A DNA stretch of 64,000 nucleotides from Manis javanica (taxonomy: Eukaryota; Chordata; Mammalia; Pholidota; Manidae). The notes beneath the pieces are model-generated. The model was not told where the DNA came from, made no database searches, and was given only the letters and a program-made list of their open reading frames with translations. Both the position numbers and the translations under genes were made by a program. The DNA lies in the NCBI RefSeq assembly GCF_040802235.1, contig NC_133161.1, positions 11,797,001-11,861,000 on the forward strand. The letters are read 5' to 3'. Of the stretch, positions 48,668-60,300 are shown one piece after another (positions within the stretch are counted from its first letter, which is position 1; the number at the start of each line of letters is the position of its first letter).

Positions 48668-48987
48668 AACAGAAGGGCCTTGAACCAAGGATACTGTATC
48701 CACCATGACTATCATTTAAATATGACGGCGGGATTAAACAATTCCCAGACAAGCAAAAGCTGACGGAATTTGCTTCCCACAAACCACCTCTACAGGGCAT
48801 CTTACAGGGACTGCTCTAGATGGGAGCACTCCTAGAAACAGCACAGAACAAAACACCCAACATATGAAGAATGGAGGAGGAGGAATAAGAAGGGAGAGAA
48901 GAAAAGAATCTCCAGACAGTGTATATAACAGCTCAATACGTGAGCTAAGTTAGGCGGTAAGATACTAAAGAGGCTAACCTTGAACCT

Positions 48988-51900
48988 TTGTTAACCACGA
49001 ATTTAAAGCCTGAAATGGCAATAAGTACATATCTTTCAATAGTCACCCTAAATTTAAATGGACTGAATGCACCAATCAAAAGACACAGAGTAATAGAATG
49101 GATAAAAAAGCAAGACCCATCTATATGCTGCCTACAAGAAACTCACCTCAAACCCAAAGACATGTACAGACTAAAAGTCAAGGGATGGAAAAACATATTT
49201 CAGGCAAACAACAGTGAGGAGAAAGCAGGGGTTGCAGCACTAATATCAGACAAAATAGACTTCAAAACAAAGAAAGTAACAAGAGATAAAGAAGGACACT
49301 ACATAATGATAAAGGGCTCAGTCCAACAAGAGGATATAACCATTCTAAATATATATGCACCCAACACAGGAGCACCAGCATATGTGAAACAAATACTAAC
49401 AGAACTAAAGGGGGAAATAGACTGCAATGCATTCATTTTAGGAGACTTCAACACACCACTCACCCCAAAGGATAGATCCACTGGACAGAAAATAAGTAAG
49501 GACATGGAAGCACTGAAGAACACAGTAGAGCAGATGGACCTAATAGACATCTATAGAACTCTACATCCAAAAGCAACAGGATACACATTCTTCTCAAGTG
49601 CACATGGAACACTCTCGAGAATAGACCACATACTAGCCCACAAAAAGAGCCTCAGCAAAATCCAAAATATTGAAATTCTACCAACCAATTTTTCAGACCA
49701 CAAAGGTATAAAAGTAGAAATAAATTCTACAAAGAAAGCAAAAAGGCTCACAAACACATGGAGGCTTAACAACATGCTCCTAAATAATCAATGGATCAAC
49801 AAACAAATTAAAATGGAGATCAAGGAATATATAGAAACAAATGACAACAACAACACATAGCCCCAACTTCTGTGGGACGCAGCGAAAGCAGTCCTAAGAG
49901 GAAAGTATATAGCAATCCAGGCATACTTGAAGCAGGAAGAACAATCCCAAATGAATAGTCTAACATCACAATTATCAAAATTGGAAAAAGAAGAACAAAT
50001 GAAGCCTAAAGTCAGCAGAAGGAGGGACATAATAAAGATCAGAGAAGAAATAAACAAAATTGAGAAGAATAAAACAATAGCAAAAATCAATGAAACCAAG
50101 AGCTGGTTCTTTGAGAAAATAAACAAAATAGATAAGCCTCTAGCCAAACTTATTAAGAGAAAAAGAGAATCAACACAAATCAAAAGAATCAGAAATGAGA
50201 ACAGAAAAATCAAGACAGACTCCATAGAAATACAAAGAATTATTAAAGACTACTATGAAACCTATATGCCAACAAGCTGGAAAACCTAGAAGAAATGGAC
50301 AACTTCCTAGAAAAATGCAACCTTCCAAGACTGACCAAGGAAGAAACACAAAAGTTAAACCAATTACGAGCAAAGAAATTGAAACGGTAATCAAAAAACT
50401 ACCCAAGAACAAAGCACCAAGGCCAGACGGATTTACCTCGGAATTCTATCAGACACACAGAGAAGACATAATATCCATTCTCCTTAAAGTTTTCCAAAAA
50501 ATAAAAGAGGAGGGAATACTCCCAAACTCATTCTATGAAGCCAACATCACCCTAATACCAAAACCAGGCAAAGACCCCACCAAAAAAGAAAATTACAGAC
50601 CAATATCCCTGATGAATGTAGATGTAAAAATACTTAATAAAATATTAGCAAACCGAATTCAAAAGTGTATCAAAAGGATCATACACCATGACCAAGTGGG
50701 ATTCATCCCAGGGATGCAAGGATGGTACAACATTCGAAAATCCATCAACATCATCCACCACATAAACAAAAAGAAGGACAAAAACTACATGATCATCTCC
50801 ATAGATGCTGAAAAAGCATTAGACAAAATTCAACATCCATTCATGATAAAAACTCTCAGAAAAATGGGCACAGAGGGCAAGTACCTCAACATAATAAAGG
50901 CCATATATCATAAACCCACAGCCAACATTATACTGAACAGCGAGAAGCTGAAAGCTTTTCCTCTGAGATCGGGAACTAGACAGGGATGCCACTCTCCCCA
51001 CTGCTATTTAACATAGTACTGGAGATCCTAGCCACGGCAATCAGACAAAACAAAGAAATACAAGGAATCCAGACTGGTAAAGAAGAAGTTAAACTGTCAC
51101 TATTTGCAGATGATATGATACTGTACATAAAAAACCCTAAAGACTCCACTCCAAAACTACTAGAACTGATATCGGAATACAGCAAAGTTGCAGGATACAA
51201 AATTAACACACAGAAATCTGTAGCTTTCCTATACACTAACAACGAATCAATAGAAAGAGAAATCAGGAAAACAATTCCATTCACCATTGCATCAAAAAGA
51301 ATAAAATACCTAGGAATAAACCTAACCAAAGAAGTGAAAGACTTATACTCTGAAAACTGCAAGTCACTCTTAAGAGAAATTAAAGGGGACACTAATAAAT
51401 GGAAACTCATCCCATGCTCATGGCTAGGAAGAATTAATATCGTCAAAATGGCCATCCTGCCCAAAGCAATATACAGATTTGATGCAATCCCTCTCAAATT
51501 ACCAGCAACATTCTTCAATGAATTGGAACAAATAATTCAAAAATTCATATGGAAACACCAAAGACCCCGAATAGCCAAAGCAATCCTGAAAAAGAAGAAT
51601 AAAGTAGGGAGGATCTCACTCCCCAACTTCAAGCTCTACTACAAAGCCATAGTAATCAAGACTATTTGGTACTGACACAAGAACAGAGCCACAGACCAGT
51701 GAAACAGATTAGAGACTCCAGAAATTAACCCAAACATATATGGTCTATTAATATTTGATAAAGGAGCCATGGACATACAATGGCAAAATGACAGTCTCTT
51801 CAACAGATGGTGCTGGCAAAACTGGACAGCTACATGGAGGAGAATGAAACTGGACCATGTCTAACCCCATATACAAAAGTAAATTCAAAATGGATCAAAG

Positions 51901-52832
51901 ACCTGAAAGTAAGTCATGAAACCATTAAACTCATGGAAAAAAACATAGGCAAAAACCTCTTAGATATAAACATGAGTGTCCTCTTCTTGAACATATCTCC
52001 CCGGGCAAGGAAAACAACAGCAAAAATTAACAAGTGGGACTATATTAAGCTGAAAAGCTTCTGTACAGCGAAAGACACCATCAATAGAACAAAAAGGAAC
52101 CCTACAGTATGGGAGAATATATTTGTAAATGACAGATCCGATAAAGGCTTGACGTCCAAAATATATGAAGAGCTCACATGCCTCAACAAACAAAAATCAA
52201 ATAATCCAATTAAAAAATGGGCAGAGGAACTGAACAGACTGTTCTCCAAAAAAGAAATACAGATGGCCAACAGACACATGAAAAGATGCTCCACATCACT
52301 AATTATCAGAGAAATGCAAATTAAAACTACAATGAGGTAACACCTCACACCAGTAAGGATGGCTGCCATTCAAAAGACAAACAACAACAAATGTTGGCAA
52401 GGCTGTGGAGAAAGGGGAACCTTCCTACACTGCTGGTGGGAATGTAAATTAGTTCAACCATTGTGGAAAGCAGTATGGAGGTTCCTCAAAATGCTCAAAA
52501 CAGACTTACCATTTGACCCAGGAATTCCACTCCTAGGAATTTACCCTAAGAACGCAGCGATCAAGTTTGAGAAAGGCAGATGCACCCCTATGTTTATCGC
52601 AGCACTATTTACAATAGCCAAGAATTGGAAGCAACCTAAATGTCCATCGGTAGATGAATGGATAAAGAAGATGTGGCACATATACACAATGGAATACTAC
52701 TCAGCCATAAGAAGAGGGCAAATCCTACCATTTGCAGCAACATGCATGGAGCTGGAGGGTATTATGCTCAGTGAAATAAGCCAAGCAGAGAAAGAGAAAT
52801 ACCAAATGATTTCACTCATCTATGGAGTATAA
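48988..52832 (+). pseudogene. LINE-1 ORF2 (broken, nearly full length), copy 2
   Basis: Endonuclease 48988-49860: ISTYLSIVTLNLNGLNAPIK, CCLQETHLKPKD, LGDFNTPLT and SRIDHILAHK are intact. Reverse transcriptase 50255-51675: [33 protein letters not shown] and [12 protein letters not shown] (the catalytic ADD). C-terminal part 51807-52832 with the cysteine-rich motif [18 protein letters not shown]. The frame is broken by at least five stops or shifts (near 49860, 50280, 51000, 51675 and 52340), so it is inactive, but each domain is well preserved. Confidence 0.9.
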
Positions 52833-52999
52833 TAACAAAGGAAAAACTGAAGGAACAAAAAGCAGCGGAATCACAGAACCCAAGAATGGACTAACAGGTA
52901 CCAAAGGGAAAGGGACTGGGGAGGATGGGTGGGTAGGGAGGGATAAGGTGGGGGGATGAAGAAGAGGGGTATTAAGATTAGCATGCATCTAATCTAGTA

Positions 53000-53680
53000 T
53001 TAGATTGCGTTACTGCTCTTGTTGAAGTGTGCTCCCAATTATATGAGGATGACCTTAGCAGTCTACTACTGGCTGAGAAATATTTTCATTAAGTAAAAAA
53101 CACTTAGACTCCTGCCTTCTGAATTGCCACCAACATACAGTAAATTCTAGATCTAATGTGATCTAGAATGTAAACCATTCCCCAACTGTCAAAATAACTG
53201 CTCAGAAGCTTTCCATTTCCACATTTCCTTAGCTCCAAGCCGTCGATCAGGACAACCAGCCCCAGCTGGTCGTAATGCCTAAGTGATGAAACAATGATCA
53301 CAGGGAAAGCTGAGGCCAGTGCAACAAAGATGGGAGGGGCTGAGGGAAAGCCTAAGTAACTACAGGGGCTTCAGAGCAAACCCGGGGCACTGTCTTCTGA
53401 GCTAAGGTAGGGAATCCAGTCCCCCACAGCCCTGGCCTCAGAAACTCCATGGGGGAGATAAGTCCCAAGCCTCGAGCTCCCCTCCTGACAGACGCTGGTT
53501 TAGGCAGGAGGGCTTGTAGCCACAACAGACAGAGGGCCTGGATCCTGAAGTCTAAGGATGGAGGCTTCTTTTTCCTTCCCTGAAAGACTTCAGCAGAGAC
53601 ACAGTCCCCCTCCTCCACTGGAGCAGAGTGCCTCCGTCTGCCTGGAGCCCTCCACTTTCCCGTGGACTCCCAAAGCTGCT
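53000..53680. other. No gene recognised (possible PRSS37 upstream region)
   Basis: Unique sequence between the L1 and the solo LTR. It could contain untranslated upstream exons or the promoter of PRSS37, but I cannot place them. Open frames on both strands (up to 133 codons) overlap each other and show no domain. Confidence 0.4.
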
Positions 53681-53687
53681 TTCCTGC

Positions 53688-54210
53688 TGTTGGATTCTCC
53701 TGAGGAAGGCGCCGCCCCAAATCACTCACCAAAGACGTTTCTTGATGCAACAAGCAAGAGGAATTTATTCGGAAGCCAACTAGTTGGGGTCCAAGTCAGC
53801 CCGTCGCCGTGGGTCTCAACGAGGACCCTGAGTACTTACAACTAAGTGGTTATATAGGATTTTCTGAGGCATTCAGCCCTAGAGAATTACCATGGTTACA
53901 GATTATGTTGTAGTAACAAGATAACAATACTACATAGCAAGATAACAATACTACAAAGGCAGTAATTTTTCAAACCTACGATTTCTGGGTTAGTGCCACG
54001 TCCTGGGGGTGTAGCAAGGTAGGGTCAGCTTTTATGCTTAACTAACGGAAAGGTTAGCGCTGCCAGCAGTCATGATTGATTAACTTGTTTTTCCAGAGGA
54101 GTTACCTGGTTTCAGTTGTTCCCTCTGAGTCATATATCAGAATGGCTTTTCGGGCTTCAAGATGGCTACTCTTAGGCTAACTTATTTCTCAGGGAGGTTG
54201 GGGTCCTACA
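53688..54210 (-). mobile_element. Solo LTR, class I (ERV1-like) fossil
   Basis: A 523-bp block that begins TG and ends CA on both strands and is flanked by the 4-bp direct repeat ctgc (53684-53687 and 54211-54214), the size of target duplication common in class I endogenous retroviruses. In its own (minus) orientation it has a TATA-like CCTATATAACC near 53861-53870 and an AATAAA signal at 53764-53769, giving a normal U3-R-U5 order. No internal retroviral genes are present, so it is a recombination product. The intact ends and target duplication suggest moderate age. The family is not assigned. Confidence 0.85.
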
Positions 54211-54326
54211 CTGCCCCATTATGGGCCCCCATGCCTACCCACGTTCACTGATTTTTCCAGGTGTTCCTGAGGAGAAGACTGAGCTGCGAGTTCCATACTT
54301 TGTTCATCTTCTTCTGTATCTCACAG

Positions 54327-54397
54327 AGAAACTATGGGGTGGACTCATAGAAATTGGACTTCTGTGAAGTTTGTCTTCTACTTGGGTGTCCTTGCTA
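54327..54397 (+). CDS. PRSS37: PRSS37 exon 1 (signal peptide)
   Basis: Acceptor-like ctgtatctcacag ends at 54326, so an untranslated exon may lie upstream. Coding from ATG 54334 reads [20 protein letters not shown] then A. The usual [11 protein letters not shown] start falls on GTG (54364-54366). Donor gtacgt begins at 54398. The split codon gives Arg where human has Gly, directly after the hydrophobic core. Confidence 0.8.
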
Positions 54398-57300
54398 GTA
54401 CGTACCCATGTCCACCTACTCTGTCCCATAAGGCACAGGTTAACACAGGATGGAGTAAGGCGGGTTATGTGGAGGGTGCAAAAGAAGGGTCAAGAAAACC
54501 GTCATGAGCAGAATTAGGGGTGTTCCTCCTTAGACCCCCTCCAAGGGCTCTTGGGACGGGCTGAGCCCACCCTTTCAGTGCTAAGCTACAAGCTCCGGGG
54601 TGGGTTATGGTGCACACCTGCTTTGGAGAATTCTCAAGAGTGAAATCCCCTTCCTGGTTCCAAATGTGGGCCTCATCACCCACTGGGCAAGTCTCAGTGT
54701 AGTCACAAGGTTGGAGAACTCATTTTGATGTCCAATATCCCCGTTTCAAATGCTTAGGCTCACAATGCATGGAATGGCAAATCTGAGAACAAAAATCAAA
54801 CATAAGGGCCACGCCTCCTGCACTCCGTGACTTCCAGGCAGTGCAGATGGCGGAAGTTACTGATGATGCATCTCCCACCCCTCTGACTACCTAGGTCATA
54901 CCACATACAGCTGTGTGAGCTTGGACAAGTTACTCATCTATGCTTCAGTTTCTTCAGTCAGAACGGGGATAGTACTGCCTACATTAGAGAGATGCTGGGA
55001 AGATTAAATAAATCCATGTCAAGCACTTAGAACAAGAGATCAGCGTTTCTTGTTCCTTGGAAATATTCCACCCTTTTCCCCCTGGGGTCTCTAACTGTGA
55101 CCACACAGAGAAGGGTGTGGTGAGGTACCGCCCAGGCTTGGGGAGAATAAAAGAGGTACTATGAGCAGCCCAGATAAGAACACTCTTTTATTTCTGATAC
55201 TATAATCAGTCTTCCTCCCCTTTCCTCTCTACTTTTTTAATGATTCAGTTATTAAAACATTCATGGTCATACTAGAAACTTTGGAAGTATTAAAAAGTAG
55301 GAAAAAATAAACATAACCAATCCTGCCTCTCATTCAACACATGCTAACACTTTGTTTGAATTTACTCCAAAACTTTATTTTTTTGCATTTAATTTATATT
55401 TTATTTTTAATTTTAATTTATACTTCTATTACATTGCATTTATATTTTTTGCTTTTTTTGTGCGTGGCTTATTTTTTTGTTTATTGTTTTTAGTCAATTA
55501 GATTACTGGATTAAATGTATGCTTTTATTATTATTTTTACCTTAAAGACAGGTTATCAACATTTCCTTTGCCATTTAATATTCTTTATAAAGACAATTTT
55601 AATATATATGATGTTCTACTTTTTAATGTCAATGTCCAACATTACTGTTTGGGCATCTATATTTCCAATGTTTAACTATTATGAACAGTGCTAAAAGGAC
55701 CACACATTTATAATTTTTGTCTACATCTGATTATTCTTTAGAATGCAATCCTATATTTGGAATTTTTAGGTCACAGGTGATGGACCATTTACAATTCCTG
55801 GTGCCTATTTCTAACAATCTTTTCAAAAAGAGTCAATTCACATTTCTACTTGCACGGAATGAGATTCTCTCTTACTGTACTTTTTAGATCGAATATTATC
55901 AACATTTAAAAAGATATAAATATTAGAGAAAATGGTACATCATTTTAATTTACATTTTATTAGAAAAAATGTCAAAGATTTCCACATTCCTGGACAGTCA
56001 ATTACTTCTTTAAAGTTGTTCATATTCCTTTTCAACTAGGAAATTGTTGATTATCTTATTTGTTCTAAGAATATCATACATATTAACAATATTAATTACA
56101 TTCACAGGGACATTCTTCTCCGCTCACTCATCTGTGCAGAAGGAAGACCATGCTCCCTATTTGGTATACCTCAAGTCTCACTTCAACCCCTGTGTGGGTG
56201 TCCTTATCAAAAACAACTGGGTGCTGGCCCCAGCTCACTGCTACTTACCGTGAGTGTTAGACACCCTCACCCCCTGAAGCAGCTACTATGCATTCTACAT
56301 CAGTGGTTCTCAAATAGAGGCAGTTTCCCTCCAGGGTACATTTGGCAAAGTCTGAAGATTGTCTTGGTTGTTACAAGGAGTGGGGTGGGGAGAGAGGGCT
56401 GCGATGCTGATAAAGATCCTAATGCTGTTAAGATCCCAATACTGGCATCTATCTAGTGAACAGAGGCCAGTCCCCACAACACAGAATTCCCCGGCCCCAG
56501 TGCCAATAGCGCCGCTGAGGAAGAACCCTGTTTCCAAATCTCCCGAAAGTCTTTTCAAGTTTTTTACTGGCAATAAGAGTGTGTTTTTTTCAGTTAAGGG
56601 ACAGGTAACTGATGGAGCCCTCAAACTGGATTAAATTGAGAAGACTTTGTTAAAAGAACTAATGACAATGGTATGGACAAGTTATAGGGAAAACACAAAT
56701 ACTCCCAGGATCAGTATTAGACAGGCACCGTTACTACCCTAGTAACTAGTCATTATCATGGATGGGAGAGACTGACTGAGGGGCAGGGGCAGAGGGCACT
56801 ACATGGAGCTGTAACCTTTGGTCAAGAGGCACAGCGATGTGTGGCAACCCTGCAGGAAGGGAGCTGGGGAGATAAGTACTCCAACCTCACTCTACTTCCT
56901 CTAATTACTTTCTGGTGCTTTCCATTGGCCAAAGCCCAAGCAGAAGCTGTTGGACAAGAGGGCCTATTGATTTAGTTAATCCAGAGAGATCACCTTCCAA
57001 AGGTAGAGAGCCGGAAGAAGTAGGATGGTGAGTAGATCTGATGGAGCAAACAACAGGCACCCAACACTCAAGTCACCCATCTCTTTCCTCCATCGGAATG
57101 TAAATGCCCAACTAGATAGGCTGGAGCTGGAGTGAAGAGGAAAGGGAATTTCTATGCTGTCATAGTTTTCTTCTCTACTGCATTAAAGGCACTACATGAA
57201 CACACAGTGATTAAAAGCTCCAGCACTTATTGTATCACTGGTGAACTAATCCTATGTGCCTCCATTACTTCATCTGTAGGATGGGGATAAAAAATATAAA

Positions 57301-60300
57301 GCATTTGGCACAGTGCCTGGCAGGTGGTAACATTTGATATCTGCTTTGACGATGATGATGATGATAATGATGACGATGACAGTGATTACTTCCAACCCCT
57401 TCTCTCTCCAGAAATCTGAAAGTGATGCTGGGAAATTTCAGGGTCAGAGTCCGAGATGGGACAGAACAGACAATTAACCCCATCCAGATTATCCGTTACT
57501 GGAACTACAGTCATACCTCCCCCCAGGATGACCTCATGCTCATCAAGCTGGCTAAACCTGCCAACTACAGCCACAAAGTCCAGCCCCTTTCCCTGGCCAC
57601 CAGCAGTGTCCGGCCAGGCACCATCTGTCTGCTTTCAGGTCTGGACTGGAGCCAAGACAACAGTGGTGAGTAGCTTCCCAGAGCAGACTGGGGTCATCAG
57701 TTACTTATGAAGAGGAGCACCCATATCTGCATAGCTGAGAAGAGAGGAGAATGTGTGGAGACAAAAGGAGACCCTCCCAGAGTCCAAAGCTCCTGCTTTC
57801 CCAGGGTGCCTAATGTCCCACTGCCTCTGGAAGCCACCAGGCGCTCTGCCTGCACAGATCTGCACCATTCCTGACTGTCAGAGGCACAACTCACACTGAA
57901 GAGGCTGTCTCCTCCCTTTCACACAAGCTCACCTCACATGGAAGGATACCTCAGAGAACTTGAGTCAGGTCACCCATTATTCCTCCAAGACTGGACACAG
58001 AATAGAAAGAAAACTCTGCTTCTAAAGAAACATAAAGGCTATTTTAGTGAAAAGCTGAAAGCTTTTCCTCTAAGATTAGGAACAAGACAAGGATGCTCAC
58101 TCTCAGCACTGTTATTCAACATGGTACTAGAGGTCCTAGCCACAGCAATCATACAACACAAAGAGATAAAAGGCATCAAAATTGGTAAGGAAAAAGTTAA
58201 ACTGTCACTATTTGCAGATGACATAATATTATACATAGAAAACCCTAAAGACTCCACCATAAAAAATTCTTATTAGAACTAATAACTGAATTCAGCAAAG
58301 TTGCAGGATTGCAAAATTAATACACAGAAATCTGTCATATTCTTATATATTAACAAACTAACAAAAAGAGAAATCTGTTTACAATTGTATCAAAAAGAAA
58401 AAAGTCCTAGTAATAAATTGAAGACCTATACTCCAAAAATTACAAAATACTCATGAGAGAAATTAAAGACACCAAAAAATGGAAATCTATCCTGTGCTCA
58501 TAGATAAGAAGAATTAATATTGTCAAAATGGCCATCCTACCCAAAGCAATGTACAGATTCAGTACAATACCTATCAAAATGCCAACAGCATTCTTCAATG
58601 AACTGGAACAGTTCTAAAATTCATATGGAACCACAGAAGACCCCGAATAGCCAAAGCAATTGTGAGAAAGAAGAACAAAGCTAGGGGATCATGCTCCCTA
58701 ACTTCAAGCTCTAACACAAAGCCACAGTAATCAAAATAATTTGGTACTGGCACAAGAACAGACACATAGATCAATGGAACAGAATAGAAAGCCCAGATAT
58801 AAACCCATACATATATGGTCAATTAATATGATAAAGGAGCCATGAATATACAATGCAGAAAAGACAGCCTCTTCAACAAATGGTGTTGGCAAAACTGGAC
58901 AGCTACATGTAAGAGAATGAAACTGGATTACTGTCTAATTCCACACACATAAAAGACCTGAATGTAAGTCATGAAACCATAAAACTCCTAGAAGAAAACA
59001 TAAGCAAAACTCTCTTGAATATAAGCATGAGCAATTTTTTCCTGAACACATCCACTCAGGCAAGGGAAACAAAATAAAAAATGAACAAGTGGGACTACAT
59101 CAAGCTAAAACATACAGCAAAGGACACCATCAACAGAACAAAAAGTAATCATATGGTATGAGAGAATATACTCATGAATGACTCATCTGATAAGGGGTTA
59201 ACATCCAAAATATATAAAGAACTCATACACCTCAACACCCAAAAAACAAATAACCTGATAAAAATTGAGCAGAGGACCAGAACAGACAGTTCTCCAATGA
59301 AGAAATACAGATAGCCAGCAGGCACATGAAAAGATGCTCCACATCATTAATCATCAGGGAAATGCAATTTAAAACCACAATGAGATATCTCACAGCAGTT
59401 AGGATGGACAACATCCATAAGACAAGAAACAACAAATGCTGGTGAGGATGTGGAGAAAGGAGAACCCTCCTTCACTGTGGAAAGCAGTATGGAGGTTCTC
59501 AAAAAACTAAGAAATAGAAATACCATTTGACCCAGTTAATTTCACTCCTAGGAATTTACCCAAAGGAAACAAAATCCCTGATTTGAAAAGATATATGCAC
59601 CCCTATGTTTATCGCTGCACTATTTGCAGCAGCCAAGATATGGAAGCAACCTAAGTGTCCATCAATAGATGAATGAATAAGGAAGATGTGGTACACATAC
59701 ACAATAGAATATTATTCAGCCATAAAAAGAAAACAAATCCTGTCATTTGCAACAACATGGATGGATCTAGAGGGTACTATGCTCAGTGAAATAAGCCAGG
59801 TGGAGAAAGACAAATAGCATATGATTTCACTTATTTGTGGAATATAAAAACAAAGCAAAATGGAACAAAATATCAGTAGACTCATAGACACTAAGAAGTG
59901 ACTAGTGGTTACCAAGGGGGAGGGGTTGGGGTGGGTGGGGGGAAGTGGGAGAAGGGGTTAAAGTGGAACAATAATTCACAATCACAATATAAGTTGATCA
60001 CAGAGACCACTGAACCACTGTGATATACATGTGAAACCAACACAAGATTGTAGATTAATGACACTTTAATTTTTAAAAAGGAGATGAATAAATATGTTTG
60101 CAATTGTATTATCTGTTAAAAAGAAAGAAACATTAAGGTAATTTTTAAGTCCTCCAGATTAACTTTCACAACCTGACACATCATTTTCCCTTTTTCTTAC
60201 AGCTTATTTTCTTCAGACATACATACAAAACACCTATTGAAATAGAGGGTGGTGGTTGAAAGGACTAAATAACAACTGTGAACAGGAGGCTTTCTTATAT

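Larger units (their letters stand above)
46989..52990 (+). mobile_element. LINE-1 with complete 5' end, 3' end missing (copy 2)
   Basis: Almost full-length: 5' UTR from gggagccaagatggtggcat, ORF1, ORF2 through to the C-terminal cysteine-rich region, and the start of the G-rich 3' UTR ('gaagaggggtattaagatta'). It then stops near 52990 without the rest of the 3' UTR, a poly(A) signal or an A tail. No clear target-site duplication was seen. The reading frames have several stops and shifts. Its sequence and 5' UTR type agree with copy 1 at 27.6 kb, so both belong to the same relatively young L1 lineage of this genome. Confidence 0.93.
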
